From NCBI GenBank assembly GCA_946479255.1, contig CAMLFK010000032.1:1-28409 (forward strand): a stretch of DNA of 28,409 bases, in the 5' to 3' direction. The position numbers and the translations under genes were made by a program. Positions 6,545-16,742 of this stretch are shown here, piece by piece (positions within the stretch are counted from its first letter, which is position 1; every line of letters begins with the position of its first letter). Below the pieces are notes generated by a model. It ran no database searches. It was not told the origin of the DNA and saw only the letters and a list, made by a program, of their open reading frames with translations. This DNA is from an uncultured Oxalobacteraceae bacterium. Lineage in GTDB: Bacteria > Pseudomonadota > Gammaproteobacteria > Burkholderiales > Burkholderiaceae.

Positions 6545-9500
6545 ATGCCAGATACCACGGCCCCCATCCCGCCCGGCGGCGCGGATGCCGCCGCACGCAT
6601 CGAACGCGTCAGTCTCGACGACAAATACACCGAAACGGCCGGCAACATCTTCATCTCCGGCATCCAGGCCCTGGTGCGCCTGCCGATGATGCAGCGCGAG
6701 CGCGACCTGGCCGCCGGCCTGAACACCGCCGGCTTCATCTCCGGCTACCGCGGCTCGCCCCTCGGCGGTCTCGACGAAAGCCTGTGGAAAGCGCGCGCGC
6801 ACCTGGCCGCCCACCACGTGCAGTTTGTCCCCGGCGTCAACGAAGACCTGGCCGCCACCGCCGTGTGGGGCTCGCAGCAGGTCGACCTGATTGGTCCGGC
6901 AAAGTACGACGGCGTGTTCGCCATGTGGTACGGCAAAGGCCCCGGGGTGGACCGCTGCGGCGACGTCTTCAAACACATGAACCACGCCGGCACCGCGCGC
7001 TTCGGCGGCGTCCTGCTGGTGGCCGGCGACGACCACGGCGCCTACTCGTCCACCCTGCCGCACCAGTCCGACCACCTGTTCTCGGCCTCGATGATTCCCG
7101 TGCTGTATCCCTGCAACGTGCAGGAATACCTGGACCTGGGCATCCACGGCTGGGCCATGTCGCGCTTTTCCGGCTGCGCGGTGGCCTTCAAGGCGCTGGC
7201 CGATACGGTCGAGTCGAGCGCCACCGTCGACCCCAATCCCTTGCGCGTGGAAGTGCGTATTCCGCAGGGCTTCCAGCTGCCCGAGGGCGGCCTGAACGCA
7301 CGGCTGTCGAGCATGCCGCTGGGCCAGCAGGCACGCGCCCAGGAAGCGCTGATGCAGGACTATAAAATCTACGCCGCCTTGGCCTACGCGCGCGAAAACC
7401 GCCTCAACCACACCACCATCGACAGCCCGGACGCGCGGCTCGGCATCATCGCCTCCGGCAAATCCTACCTGGACGTGCTCGAAGCGCTCGAAGAGCTGGG
7501 CATCGACGAAGCCATGGCAGCGCACATCAAGTTGCGCCTGTTCAAGGTCGCCATGCCGTGGCCGCTGGAGCCGGACAGCGTGCGCGAATTCGCCCAGGGC
7601 TTGGGCGAAATCCTGGTGGTCGAAGAAAAGCGCCAGATCGTCGAATACCAGCTCAAGGAGCAGCTATACAACTGGCGCGACGACGTGCGCCCGCGGGTGA
7701 TCGGCAAGTTCGACGAAAAGGGCGAATGGGTGGCGCCGCGCGGCGAATGGCTGCTGACCTCCAAGGCCGACTTCTCGGTGTCGCAGGTGGCGCGCGTGAT
7801 CGCCGCGCGCGTGACCAGGCTGGTCGACGACCAGCACCTACTGCGCATGATCGCCGACCGCATCGGCTTTTTGGATGTCAAGGATGCGGTGCTGAAAAAA
7901 GCCATCGGCACGCCTTTCCGCCCCGCTTTCTACTGTTCCGGCTGCCCGCACAACACGTCGACCAAAGTCCCCGAAGGCAGCTTCGCGCTGGCCGGCATCG
8001 GCTGCCACGTGATGGCCACCGCCATCTACCCCGGCATGAACAAGCTGACCACCCACATGGGCGGCGAAGGCGCGCCCTGGATTGGCCAGGCTGCGTTCTC
8101 CCAAGTGCCGCACGTGTTCCAGAACCTGGGCGACGGTACCTACTACCACTCGGGCTACCTGGCGATCCGCGCGGCGATTGCGGCCAACGTCAACATCACT
8201 TACAAGATCCTGTACAACGACGCGGTGGCCATGACCGGCGGCCAGCCGGTGGACGGGCCGATCTCGGTGCCGATGATCGCCCGGCAGATGGCGGCCGAAG
8301 GCGTGCGCCGCATCGCCCTGGTGACCGAAGACCTGGGCCGCTACCGCGAAGGGGCCGGCCTGCCGGCCATCGTCAGCCTGCATGACCGCAAGGACATCGA
8401 TGCGGTCCAGCGCGAACTGCGCGAAGTGCCGGGCGTATCGGTGCTGATCTACGACCAGACCTGCGCGGCCGAAAAACGCCGCCGCCGCAAACACGGCGAG
8501 CTGCCGGAACCCACTCGGCGGGTGGTGATCAACGAAGCCGTGTGCGAAGGCTGCGGCGACTGCGGCGTGCAGTCCAACTGCGTGTCGATCCTGCCGAAGG
8601 AAACCGAGTTCGGACGCAAGCGCGCCATCGACCAGTCGTCCTGCAACAAGGACTATTCCTGCGTCAAAGGCTTCTGCCCCAGCTTCGTGACCGTCGAAGG
8701 GGGCACACTCAAAAAATCGCGCGCCGGCGTGCGGCAAGGCGCGGCCGGCGACGGCTTTGGCGAACTGCCGGACCCAAGGCTGCCAAGCTGCGAGCAGCCC
8801 TGGAACATCCTCATCAATGGCATCGGCGGCACCGGCGTGATCACGGTCGGCGCGGTCATCGGCATGGCCGCCCACATCGAAGGCAAAGGCGCCTCGGTGC
8901 TCGACATGACCGGCATGTCGCAGAAAAACGGCTCGGTCACCTCGCACGTCAAAATTGCCACCTCCCCTGCCCGCCTGCGCGCGCAGCGCATCGCCACCGG
9001 CGAGGCCGACCTGGTGCTCGGCTGCGACATGCTGACGGCCGGCGCCCAGGACGCGATTTCCAAGATGCGCCCGGGCCGTACCTGGGCCGTGATCAACCTG
9101 CACGAGCAGCCGCCCGGCACCTTCACCCAGCAGCCGGACTGGCACTACCCGGCCGCGGAGGTACGCGCGCTGATCAAGGAATCGGTCGGCGCCCCTGGCA
9201 TCGACGCGGTCGACTTTGTCGATGCGACGGCCCTGGCCACCGCGCTGATGGGCGACTCGATCGCCGCCAACCTGTTCATGCTGGGTTACGCCTGGCAGCG
9301 CGGCCACATTCCGCTGTCCGAAGCGGCGCTGCTGCGTGCGATTGAACTGAACGGCGTGGCGGTGGCGTCCAACCAGCGCAGCTTTTTGTGGGGACGGCGC
9401 GCCGCGGTCGACCTGGTGCGGGTGCAGCGCATCGCTACGCAAGCCAAGGCGGTGGTGCTGCACATGCCGCAAAGCCTGGATACGCTGATCGGCAAGCGCG

Positions 9501-10141
9501 TCGCCTTCCTGGCTGACTACCAGGACGCCGCCTATGCGGCGCGCTACAGCGAGCTGGTGGCAAAGGTGCGCCATGCCGAAAGTGCGCTCGGCGGCGGAAC
9601 GCGGCTGGCCACCGCCGTAGCGAAGTATTACTTCAAGCTGATGGCCTACAAAGACGAGTATGAAGTGGCGCGCCTATACACCGACGGCGCTTTCATCGAA
9701 CAGCTCAAGACCCAGTTCGAGGGCGACTTCACACTCAGGTTCAACCTGGCCCCGCCTCTGCTGGCAAGCAAGGACAGCAACGGTCACCTGATTAAACGGC
9801 AGTTCGGCCCGTGGATGTGGCGCGCCTTCCAGTTACTGGCCAGGTGCAAGCGCCTGCGCGGCACGCCGTTCGACCTGTTCGGCCGCACTGCCGAGCGGCG
9901 CATGGAGCGCGCATTGATCGGCGAATACCGCGCCATGATCGAACAACTGCTGCCGGGCCTGAATGCGGAGAACCACGCACTCGCGGTGCAGCTGGCGAAC
10001 CTGCCGGAACACATTCGCGGCTTCGGCCACGTCAAGGAACAGGCCCTTGAACGCTTCCACGCCGACAAAGCGCGCCTGCTGGAACAAGGCGCAGGACAGC
10101 AACTGCAACAACTACAACAAACACCGCAAGGACAACCATGA
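6545..10141 (+). CDS. Fused indolepyruvate:ferredoxin oxidoreductase family protein (IorA-IorB-DUF6537)
   Basis: This 1198-residue enzyme belongs to the 2-oxoacid:ferredoxin oxidoreductases, which decarboxylate an aryl-pyruvate or similar 2-oxoacid to its acyl-CoA and reduce ferredoxin. Order seen: pyrimidine-binding part (about 35-250, with [16 protein letters not shown]); thiamine-diphosphate part (about 465-620, [13 protein letters not shown] and [14 protein letters not shown]); iron-sulfur cysteines (from about 666, CEGCGDC, then [13 protein letters not shown]); gamma/IorB part (from about 758, [13 protein letters not shown]); and a C-terminal region like DUF6537 (about 995-1195). The start at 6545 has GGAG seven bases upstream; an upstream extension is unlikely. 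The stop overlaps the icmF start (ATGA). The 234-base gap upstream contains a 13-bp palindrome (6398-6410) and no other gene. The true substrate is unknown; a branched-chain 2-oxoacid would fit the partner gene. Confidence 0.92.
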   Translation: MPDTTAPIPPGGADAAARIERVSLDDKYTETAGNIFISGIQALVRLPMMQRERDLAAGLNTAGFISGYRGSPLGGLDESLWKARAHLAAHHVQFVPGVNEDLAATAVWGSQQVDLIGPAKYDGVFAMWYGKGPGVDRCGDVFKHMNHAGTARFGGVLLVAGDDHGAYSSTLPHQSDHLFSASMIPVLYPCNVQEYLDLGIHGWAMSRFSGCAVAFKALADTVESSATVDPNPLRVEVRIPQGFQLPEGGLNARLSSMPLGQQARAQEALMQDYKIYAALAYARENRLNHTTIDSPDARLGIIASGKSYLDVLEALEELGIDEAMAAHIKLRLFKVAMPWPLEPDSVREFAQGLGEILVVEEKRQIVEYQLKEQLYNWRDDVRPRVIGKFDEKGEWVAPRGEWLLTSKADFSVSQVARVIAARVTRLVDDQHLLRMIADRIGFLDVKDAVLKKAIGTPFRPAFYCSGCPHNTSTKVPEGSFALAGIGCHVMATAIYPGMNKLTTHMGGEGAPWIGQAAFSQVPHVFQNLGDGTYYHSGYLAIRAAIAANVNITYKILYNDAVAMTGGQPVDGPISVPMIARQMAAEGVRRIALVTEDLGRYREGAGLPAIVSLHDRKDIDAVQRELREVPGVSVLIYDQTCAAEKRRRRKHGELPEPTRRVVINEAVCEGCGDCGVQSNCVSILPKETEFGRKRAIDQSSCNKDYSCVKGFCPSFVTVEGGTLKKSRAGVRQGAAGDGFGELPDPRLPSCEQPWNILINGIGGTGVITVGAVIGMAAHIEGKGASVLDMTGMSQKNGSVTSHVKIATSPARLRAQRIATGEADLVLGCDMLTAGAQDAISKMRPGRTWAVINLHEQPPGTFTQQPDWHYPAAEVRALIKESVGAPGIDAVDFVDATALATALMGDSIAANLFMLGYAWQRGHIPLSEAALLRAIELNGVAVASNQRSFLWGRRAAVDLVRVQRIATQAKAVVLHMPQSLDTLIGKRVAFLADYQDAAYAARYSELVAKVRHAESALGGGTRLATAVAKYYFKLMAYKDEYEVARLYTDGAFIEQLKTQFEGDFTLRFNLAPPLLASKDSNGHLIKRQFGPWMWRAFQLLARCKRLRGTPFDLFGRTAERRMERALIGEYRAMIEQLLPGLNAENHALAVQLANLPEHIRGFGHVKEQALERFHADKARLLEQGAGQQLQQLQQTPQGQP

Positions 10142-13100
10142 ACGACCTCGCCTGCGCGACCCGCCTCGACGCGCCTTGCCACAACGCACCCGCGAACAAG
10201 GTGCGCTTCGTCACCGCCGCTTCGCTGTTCGACGGCCATGACGCCGCCATCAACATCATGCGCCGCATCCTGCAATCGCAGGGTGCCGAAGTGGTCCACC
10301 TTGGGCACAACCGCTCGGTCGATGAAGTCGTCACCGCCGCGCTGGCCGAAGACGTGCAGGGGATTGCGATTTCCAGCTACCAGGGCGGCCACGTCGAATA
10401 CTTTAAATACATGATCGACCTGCTCAAGGAGCGCGGCGGCGCCCACATCAAGGTGTTCGGCGGCGGTGGCGGCGTGATCGTCCCGAGCGAAATCGACGAG
10501 CTGCACGCCTATGGCGTGACGCGCATCTTCAGCCCCGAAGACGGCCAGCGTATGGGCTTGGCGGGCATGATCGCCTCGATGATCGCAGCCTGCGACGTCG
10601 ACCTGTCGCCCTATGCACCTGCCACGCTGGACGCCTTGCGCGCGGGCGATGTGGCGGCGCGCCACCGCCCGCTGGCCCAGCTGATCACGGTGCTGGAAAA
10701 CGGCCGGGTGGCGCCAGCGCTGCGGCGCGAGCTGCTGGACGCGGCCGACAGCCTGGCCGTGCCCACGCTGGGCATCACCGGCACCGGCGGCGCCGGCAAA
10801 TCCTCGCTGACCGATGAGCTGGTGCGGCGCCTGCGCATGGACCAGAGTGACGCGCTCAACATCGCCATCATCTCGATCGACCCTTCGCGCCGCAAGTCCG
10901 GCGGCGCGCTGCTGGGCGACCGCATCCGCATGAACGCGATTAAGCCGTGGCACGGGCAGGCGCGGGTGTTCATGCGCTCGCTGGCCACGCGCGCGGCCGG
11001 CTCGGAGATTTCGGCAGGCCTGCCGGACGTGATCGCCGCCTGCAAGGTGGCCGGCTTCGACCTGGTTCTCGTCGAGACCTCGGGTATCGGCCAGGGCGAT
11101 GCCGCGATCGTGCCGCATGTCGATTTATCGATGTATGTGATGACGCCGGAATTCGGCGCCGCCACCCAGCTCGAAAAGATCGACATGCTGGACTTCGCCG
11201 ACTTCATCGCCATCAACAAGTTCGACCGCAAGGGCGCGCAGGACGCCTTGCGCGACGTCGCCAAGCAATACCAGCGCAACCGCGAACTGTGGAGCCAGCG
11301 CCCCGACCAGATGCCGGTGTACGGCACCCAGGCGTCGCGCTTCAACGACGATGGCGTGACCGCGCTGTACCACGGCCTGTTGCCGCGCCTCGCGCAGCTT
11401 GGCCTGAAGGCGAGCCCTGGCCGCTTGAGCGCCAGCAGCGCCCGCCACTCCAGCGCCGGCAACCTCATCATACCAAGTGCGCGGGCGCGCTACCTGGCCG
11501 ACATCGCCGACAGCGTGCGCGGCTACCACAGCCGCACGGCGCGCCAGGTCAGGCTGGCGCGCGAACGCCAGCAGCTGCTTGAGGCCCGGCGCATGCTGGG
11601 CGAGGCCAATCGCAGCGCGGCCATCGACGAGCTGATCGCCGAGCGTGAGACCGCCATGGACGCCGAGACCCGCGCGCTGCTGACGGCCTGGCCTGCGCTG
11701 CAGGCGGCCTACGGCGGCGACCATTTTGTTTCCACGGTGCGCGGCAAGGAGCTGCGCACCCGCCTGACCCAGCAGACCCTGTCCGGCACCACCATCCGCA
11801 AGGTGGCGCTGCCGCGCTTCGAGGACCATGGCGAAGTGCTGCGCTTCCTCATGCAAGAGAATGTGCCCGGTGCCTTCCCCTTCACGGCCGGCGTATTCCC
11901 CTTCAAGCGCGAGGGCGAAGACCCGACCCGCATGTTCGCCGGCGAGGGCGACGCCTTCCGCACCAACCGGCGCTTCAAGCTGGTCTCCGAAGGCCTGCCG
12001 GCCAAGCGCCTGTCGACCGCTTTCGATTCGGTGACCTTGTACGGCGCCGACCCGGCGCCACGGCCCGACATCTACGGCAAGGTCGGCAACTCGGGCGTGT
12101 CGATCGCCACCCTGGACGACATGAAGGTGCTTTACGAGGGCTTCGACCTGTGCAATCCATCGACCTCGGTGTCGATGACCATCAACGGTCCGGCCCCGAC
12201 CATCCTGGCGATGTTCATGAACACCGCCATCGACCAGCAGCTTGAGAAATTCGCGCGTGAACAGCAGCGCCAGCCCAGCGATGAAGAAACCGCGCAAATC
12301 CGCGCCTTCGTGCTGGCCAATGTGCGCGGCACCGTGCAGGCCGACATCCTCAAGGAAGACCAGGGCCAGAATACCTGCATCTTCTCGACCGAGTTTTCGC
12401 TCAAGGTGATGGGCGACATCCAGGAATACTTTGTGCGCCACCGGGTGCGTAATTTTTATTCGGCCTCGATCTCCGGCTATCACATCGCCGAAGCCGGCGC
12501 CAATCCGGTCTCGCAGCTGGCCTTCACGCTGTCGAACGGCTTCACCTTTGTGGAAGCGTATCTCGCGCGCGGCATGCACATCGACGATTTCGCGCCCAAC
12601 CTGTCCTTCTTCTTCAGTAACGGCATGGACCCGGAATACACGGTGCTGGGCCGGGTGGCGCGGCGCCTGTGGGCGGTGGCCATGCGCGAGCGCTACGGCG
12701 CCAATCTTCGCAGCCAGAAGCTCAAGTACCACATCCAGACTTCAGGGCGCTCGCTGCACGCGCAAGAGATCGACTTCAACGACATCCGCACCACCCTGCA
12801 GGCGCTGATCGCCGTCTACGACAACTGCAACAGCCTGCACACCAACGCCTACGACGAAGCGATCACCACGCCGACCGGCGAATCGGTGCGCCGGGCGCTG
12901 GCGATCCAGCTGATCATCAACCGCGAATGGGGGCTGGCGAAGAACGAGAATCCCAACCAGGGCTCCTTCATCATCGAAGAGCTGACCGACCTGGTCGAGG
13001 AAGCGGTGCTGCAGGAGTTCGAACGCATCGCCGAACGCGGCGGCGTACTGGGCGCGATGGAGACCGGCTACCAGCGCGGCAAGATCCAGGAAGAGTCGCT

Positions 13101-13425
13101 GCTGTACGAGCACCAGAAGCACGACGGCACTCTGCCTATCATCGGCGTCAACACCTTCCGCAACCCGCATGCGGCAAGTACGCCGCAGGCCATCGCGCTG
13201 GCCCGCTCGACCGATGGCGAAAAGCAGTCGCAGCTGGCCAGGCTGGCCGAATTCCAGGCGCGCCATGCCGGCGAGGCGGCGCAGGCCTTGAAGTCGCTGC
13301 AGCAAGCGGCGATCGAAAACGCCAATGTGTTCGAACAGCTGATGGCGGCGGTGCGGGTCTGCTCGCTGGGGCAGATCACCGACGCGCTGTTTGAAGTGGG
13401 CGGGCAGTACCGCCGCAATATGTAA
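10138..13425 (+). CDS. icmF: Fused B12-dependent isobutyryl-CoA mutase IcmF
   Basis: The 1095-residue product has the IcmF order and full family length. A cobalamin-binding domain comes first (about 20-155; [12 protein letters not shown] with the cobalt-ligating His34). A MeaI-like G-protein chaperone domain follows (about 205-420; Walker [10 protein letters not shown] near 215-223, NKFD near 360). The TIM-barrel acyl-CoA mutase domain is last (about 550-1090). The enzyme interconverts isobutyryl-CoA and n-butyryl-CoA, and some members act on isovaleryl- or pivalyl-CoA, using adenosylcobalamin with in-built GTP-dependent repair. Its start overlaps the stop of the oxidoreductase gene (ATGA), so the two are co-translated; together they suggest breakdown of amino-acid-derived 2-oxoacids through acyl-CoA. 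Exact substrate specificity cannot be read from sequence by eye. Confidence 0.95.
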   Translation: MNDLACATRLDAPCHNAPANKVRFVTAASLFDGHDAAINIMRRILQSQGAEVVHLGHNRSVDEVVTAALAEDVQGIAISSYQGGHVEYFKYMIDLLKERGGAHIKVFGGGGGVIVPSEIDELHAYGVTRIFSPEDGQRMGLAGMIASMIAACDVDLSPYAPATLDALRAGDVAARHRPLAQLITVLENGRVAPALRRELLDAADSLAVPTLGITGTGGAGKSSLTDELVRRLRMDQSDALNIAIISIDPSRRKSGGALLGDRIRMNAIKPWHGQARVFMRSLATRAAGSEISAGLPDVIAACKVAGFDLVLVETSGIGQGDAAIVPHVDLSMYVMTPEFGAATQLEKIDMLDFADFIAINKFDRKGAQDALRDVAKQYQRNRELWSQRPDQMPVYGTQASRFNDDGVTALYHGLLPRLAQLGLKASPGRLSASSARHSSAGNLIIPSARARYLADIADSVRGYHSRTARQVRLARERQQLLEARRMLGEANRSAAIDELIAERETAMDAETRALLTAWPALQAAYGGDHFVSTVRGKELRTRLTQQTLSGTTIRKVALPRFEDHGEVLRFLMQENVPGAFPFTAGVFPFKREGEDPTRMFAGEGDAFRTNRRFKLVSEGLPAKRLSTAFDSVTLYGADPAPRPDIYGKVGNSGVSIATLDDMKVLYEGFDLCNPSTSVSMTINGPAPTILAMFMNTAIDQQLEKFAREQQRQPSDEETAQIRAFVLANVRGTVQADILKEDQGQNTCIFSTEFSLKVMGDIQEYFVRHRVRNFYSASISGYHIAEAGANPVSQLAFTLSNGFTFVEAYLARGMHIDDFAPNLSFFFSNGMDPEYTVLGRVARRLWAVAMRERYGANLRSQKLKYHIQTSGRSLHAQEIDFNDIRTTLQALIAVYDNCNSLHTNAYDEAITTPTGESVRRALAIQLIINREWGLAKNENPNQGSFIIEELTDLVEEAVLQEFERIAERGGVLGAMETGYQRGKIQEESLLYEHQKHDGTLPIIGVNTFRNPHAASTPQAIALARSTDGEKQSQLARLAEFQARHAGEAAQALKSLQQAAIENANVFEQLMAAVRVCSLGQITDALFEVGGQYRRNM

Positions 13426-13437
13426 GAGTGTAAGGGG

Positions 13438-14448
13438 CTACGCCAGGCAGCGTCCGACCGTCGCACCGGGCAGCAGCACCGGCTGCCACAGCACCTGCAG
13501 CTGCTGCGGCGGCGTGCCGGCCACCAGCGCGGACAGCATCTCGATCATCTTGGCGCCGGCCAGCCCGGCGTCGGGCTGGTCGATGGTGGTGACGTTGGAG
13601 CCGACCAGGCTGTCCTCGATGCTACCCCACACGATCACCGACATCTCCTTGCCGATCTCGATGCCGTGGTCGAGCAGCGCGCGCACCGCGCCCACGCCCG
13701 ACAAATGATTATCGACGATCACCGCGGTCGGGCGCGGCGAGCAGGCCAGCAGTTCCTGCATGGCCTGGTAGCCGGTGCGGCGGTCCAGCGAATCGGCGCG
13801 CAGGTAGCGCGGATCGACCTGCAGTCCGGCCTCGGTCATGCAGGTGACAAAGCCGGCCTTGCGCTGGGCCGCGAAGTTCAGCTCCAGCGGTGCGCTGATC
13901 AGCGCTACCCGGCGGTGGCCCTGGCCCAGCAGGGTCTGGCAGGCCAGGCGGATGCCGGCATCGTGATCGTAATCGAACCAGGCGTACGGCTGGTTCAGCT
14001 TGGTACGGCCGTGCGCCACAAAAGGAAAATTCTTGTCGATCAGGTAGGCGATGCGCTCGTCATGCACCAGGGTGCGGCTGACCACCAGGCCGTCGACCCG
14101 GCGTCCGCGCACCATCTTGTCGTAGGACGGCAGTTCATTGGCCGGCGACACCGGCGCAATGATCAGGTTCATCTTGCTTTTTTCCAAAGCGGCCGACATG
14201 CCGCCCACCACGCCGAGGAACATCGGGTCGCCCAGGTCGCTGGGCAGCAGCGGGTAGATGATGCCGAACACATTGGTGCGGCCCACGGCCAGGCTGCGCG
14301 CCATCGGGTTGGCTTCGTAGCCGGCTTCCTTGGCCGCGGCCAAGACCCGTTCGCGGGTCAGCACATTCACCTCTGGATAACCATTGAGCGCGCGGCTGAC
14401 CGTGGTTTTCGAGATCCCGAGCGTGCGGGCGAGGCTCTTGAGATTCAT
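13438..14448 (-). CDS. LacI/GalR-family transcriptional regulator
   Basis: The 336-residue protein has the LacI helix-turn-helix at its extreme N terminus (residues 2-25, LKSLARTLGISKTTVSRALNG), the hinge helix (about 45-57, ANPMARSLAVGRT), and a periplasmic-binding-protein-like sensor domain (about 60-335). It most likely represses genes in response to a small ligand, often a sugar or glycoside. It converges on icmF with only 12 bases between the stops. No sugar transporter or glycosidase sits beside it in this window, so its target is not evident. TATAAT on the minus strand (14488-14483) could be its -10 box, but no convincing -35 accompanies it. Confidence 0.93.
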   Translation of the reverse strand: MNLKSLARTLGISKTTVSRALNGYPEVNVLTRERVLAAAKEAGYEANPMARSLAVGRTNVFGIIYPLLPSDLGDPMFLGVVGGMSAALEKSKMNLIIAPVSPANELPSYDKMVRGRRVDGLVVSRTLVHDERIAYLIDKNFPFVAHGRTKLNQPYAWFDYDHDAGIRLACQTLLGQGHRRVALISAPLELNFAAQRKAGFVTCMTEAGLQVDPRYLRADSLDRRTGYQAMQELLACSPRPTAVIVDNHLSGVGAVRALLDHGIEIGKEMSVIVWGSIEDSLVGSNVTTIDQPDAGLAGAKMIEMLSALVAGTPPQQLQVLWQPVLLPGATVGRCLA

Positions 14449-14560
14449 GGAGAAACTGGCGGCTTTGTCATAGTAACCATCGATTATAACAACAGAACCG
14501 CCTGCCCCGCCCGCCTGTCCTTACTTCATGGCATCTCACGGGCCATAAGGACTGCCGGGC

Positions 14561-14971
14561 TCACTCGACCTGCCAGTTGTATTGCACCTTCATCCACGAC
14601 GGCATGCTCTGCTTGTCCTTGGCGGCCGGCTGGAACTTGCAGCGCGCGCTGGCCTTGAGCGAGGCGCGGTCGAAGCGGGCGATGCCGCTCGAATTGAGCA
14701 GGCGCGAGGCCATGACCTTGCCGTCCTCGGCCACCAGCACGGCCAGGGTGACAATGCCGCTGTCGCCATCTTCCTGCCAGCGGGTAGGAAATTCGGGCGC
14801 TTCGCAGGGGGCCGCTTCCAGGCGGGCCTGGCTTTCGCCGGCGGCCAGGGCGCTGCCGGACACCAGCATCAGGGCGGACACGAGGGAGACGGCTCCGGCC
14901 AGCAGGCGGGAGGGACGGGAGATGGGAGCAGAAACGTCTGGCGAAGCAGACAGGGTGGACCAGGCAAACAT
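14561..14971 (-). CDS. Periplasmic TonB C-terminal-like protein
   Basis: The 136-residue product has an N-terminal signal region (hydrophobic stretch about 23-43, likely cleaved after SALA) and a TonB-C-like domain (about 56-136; GIVTLAVLVAEDGKVMASRLLNSSG, ending near WMKVQYNW). Two cysteines (56 and 111) sit where such single-domain proteins often have a disulfide pair. It lacks the membrane anchor plus proline-rich spacer of a true TonB energy transducer, so it is a stand-alone periplasmic or secreted variant of unknown role. The frame is open upstream, but the ATG at 14971 is chosen because GGAGG lies six bases before it. It stands alone, 112 bases downstream of the start of lacI on the same strand. 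Confidence 0.85.
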   Translation of the reverse strand: MFAWSTLSASPDVSAPISRPSRLLAGAVSLVSALMLVSGSALAAGESQARLEAAPCEAPEFPTRWQEDGDSGIVTLAVLVAEDGKVMASRLLNSSGIARFDRASLKASARCKFQPAAKDKQSMPSWMKVQYNWQVE

Positions 14972-15267
14972 GACAAACCTCCGACGGATAGATGGAAGGG
15001 ACACGATTCGGCTCAGCGGGTAGCTGGAGAATCGCCTGCTGAAAGGTCAGCAGACGATTCAAATATACCGATCGCTTGTCAAGTCTCTAAATTTCTTCTT
15101 GTGATACACCACATTCGCCAAATAAATAACACCATCGCCTGCACCAGCACGTGGCATTTGTAGCGCGATTTTCGCCATTTTCGAACCGCACTAGTGCGCA
15201 TTTCACCAGCGCCGGGCAAGCCGCGCCAGTTTGGCTCACCAAATAAAGTAAAGCGATGGCGTGGCAA
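14972..15267. other. Intergenic region upstream of the TonB-C-like gene
   Basis: This stretch of 296 bases lies between the start of the TonB-C-like gene and the end of the Asp-box propeller gene, both on the minus strand. Its middle (15060-15140) is AT-rich and is the likely place of the promoter for the smaller gene. I could not find a convincing -35/-10 pair, and no hairpin with a T-run follows the propeller gene. Confidence 0.4.
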
Positions 15268-16356
15268 TCAGGCGAAACTGACCGCGTACACTGGCGGCAA
15301 GGTGGTCGACACGGTCTGCCAGCTGTCGCCGGCATCGTCCGAGGCCCACACCCCGCCCGAGGTGGACGCCATCAACAGGCTGCGCCCGTCCGGCGCCACC
15401 GCCAGGCCATGGCGGTACACCAGGTCGTAGCAATGGCGCTGCGGCAAGCCCTGGCGCAGTTCGCTGAAGCTGGCGCCGCCGTCGCGGGTGCGCGTCACGG
15501 CCAGGGCCGCGCCGGCGGGAATCCGGCGCTGGTCGGACTCGGCCGGCGCGAACCAGGCCGTGTTGCCGTCCAGCGGGCTGGCCGCGACCGCAAACCCGAA
15601 GTTCGATACCGGCACATTGGTGATTTCCTGCCAGTGCGCGCCGCCGTCGCTGGAGCGCCACATGCCGTTATGGTGCTGGCACCACAGCACGTCGGGATCG
15701 GCTGTTGAACGCACAATCCGGTGCGGGTCCTGCACCGCCTCGTTCTCGTTCAGTTCCGGCGGCATGTAGTCGGCCCGCATGCCGGTGGCGCTGATGGTCC
15801 AGCTGGCGCCGCCGTCCAGGCTGCGCCACACCCCGCCGCAGGACACCGCCACCAGCAGCCTGGCGCTGTCGCGCGGATCGACGCTGATGCTGTGGATGCC
15901 CGGCACATCGTAGCCGCCGCCGAACCACTCGGCGCGCTGCGGCACGTCCCACAGCGAACGCACCAGCTCCCAGCTGTCGCCGCGGTCGTTCGAACGGAAC
16001 AGGCCGCCCGGCAGGGTTCCCGCCCACAGCACGCCGGGCTGGTCAGGGCCGCCGGCGGCCAAAGCCCAGATCAGGCGGTTGTTCCACTCGACCTTGTCGT
16101 CGCTGCCTTCCGGCTTGGGCGGATAGGCGGGCGCGGCGATTTCGGTCCAGCCGGCGGCGCCCGGATCGCGGCGGTGCAGCTTGACCCCGAAGTGGCCCAG
16201 GTTAAGGGCGGCGTACAGGGAGCCGTCGCGCACGTCAAGCAGCGCCATCGACACCGGCTCGCCGAGGAAATGCACGGCGGCGCAGTCCCAGCCGGACGCG
16301 CCGCGCCGCAATTCGAACAAGCCCTTGCGGGTCGCCAGGTAGGCAGTGAGGGTCAC
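15268..16356 (-). CDS. Asp-box (BNR) beta-propeller protein, sialidase-like fold
   Basis: The 362-residue protein carries at least five Asp-box repeats: SNDRGDSW, SLDGGASW, SSDGGAHW, TRDGGASF and SDDAGDSW. It should form a beta-propeller like those of sialidases, VPS10 domains and photosystem II assembly factor Ycf48. It has no evident signal peptide. It is unlikely to be a true sialidase, since I do not see the FRIP motif; its activity is unknown. Translation most likely starts at a GTG (16356) preceded by GGAGG five bases upstream; the much longer upstream frame is an overlap artefact. The GTG lies one base past the stop of the MoaD/ThiS-like gene, so the two are almost certainly co-translated and work together. 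Confidence 0.87.
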   Translation of the reverse strand: MTLTAYLATRKGLFELRRGASGWDCAAVHFLGEPVSMALLDVRDGSLYAALNLGHFGVKLHRRDPGAAGWTEIAAPAYPPKPEGSDDKVEWNNRLIWALAAGGPDQPGVLWAGTLPGGLFRSNDRGDSWELVRSLWDVPQRAEWFGGGYDVPGIHSISVDPRDSARLLVAVSCGGVWRSLDGGASWTISATGMRADYMPPELNENEAVQDPHRIVRSTADPDVLWCQHHNGMWRSSDGGAHWQEITNVPVSNFGFAVAASPLDGNTAWFAPAESDQRRIPAGAALAVTRTRDGGASFSELRQGLPQRHCYDLVYRHGLAVAPDGRSLLMASTSGGVWASDDAGDSWQTVSTTLPPVYAVSFA

Positions 16357-16357
16357 A

Positions 16358-16627
16358 TCAACCTCCAGAAAGAGCTTGCAAGATATAGACCGTGGTGTCC
16401 GGTCCGATGGGATCGTGGAGCAGCTTGCGCTCGGCGCAGCGGCGCGTGCCGATGAAGATGACGACGTTTTCGCGCAGGTGCCCCTGGTCGTCCAGGACGT
16501 AGGCGCGCAAAAGGGGATTGACGGCGAAGGCACTCTCGAGGCCGGCGCGCAGGGTCGCGGCCCCCGTCTCGACTTCGGGCACGGCGGTAAAACGCGCAAG
16601 CTGCTGAGTAAAGACGAGTCGTGCCAT
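16358..16627 (-). CDS. MoaD/ThiS-like ubiquitin-fold protein ending in Gly-Gly
   Basis: This 89-residue protein shows the MoaD/ThiS pattern: MARLVFTQQLARFT at the start, a central LRAYVLDDQGHLRENVVIFI, and the C-terminal tail VYILQALSGG. The exposed Gly-Gly is the end that E1-like enzymes adenylate for sulfur transfer or conjugation. It is not beside molybdopterin or thiamine genes. Instead it is directly coupled to the Asp-box propeller gene, a pairing that suggests a dedicated role rather than cofactor synthesis. The ATG at 16627 has no clear Shine-Dalgarno. It is divergent from a 101-residue protein across a 115-base gap that contains an inverted repeat. Confidence 0.85.
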   Translation of the reverse strand: MARLVFTQQLARFTAVPEVETGAATLRAGLESAFAVNPLLRAYVLDDQGHLRENVVIFIGTRRCAERKLLHDPIGPDTTVYILQALSGG

Positions 16628-16663
16628 GAGGTCTGACCGAACGCGAGGGGGCGCGCCGATTTT

Positions 16664-16682
16664 AGCGTGGATTGGCCACGCT
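16664..16682. promoter_or_regulatory. Inverted repeat in the divergent promoter region (possible operator)
   Basis: AGCGTGG (16664-16670) and CCACGCT (16676-16682) are perfect 7-bp inverted arms around a 5-base centre. The dyad lies between the MoaD-like gene and the 101-residue gene, flanked by TAAAAT on the plus strand (16697-16702) and TAAAAT on the minus strand (16664-16659). It overlaps where -10 to -35 elements would be, so it could be an operator for both genes. Confidence 0.4.
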
Positions 16683-16742
16683 GTCGCGCTTCGGCCTAAA
16701 ATGGGGTTTGAAACTGAGCCACGCGAACCACTGGAGCCATGC

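Noticed and set aside
7838..9574. Long minus-strand frame opposite the oxidoreductase, with similar ones at 11125-12732 and 9784-11118
   Set aside because: Antisense to highly conserved enzyme domains, without ribosome site or recognisable domain.
15268..16356. True sialidase activity for the Asp-box protein
   Set aside because: Asp boxes are common to many beta-propellers; no FRIP motif or catalytic arginine triad was evident and no sialic acid genes are near.
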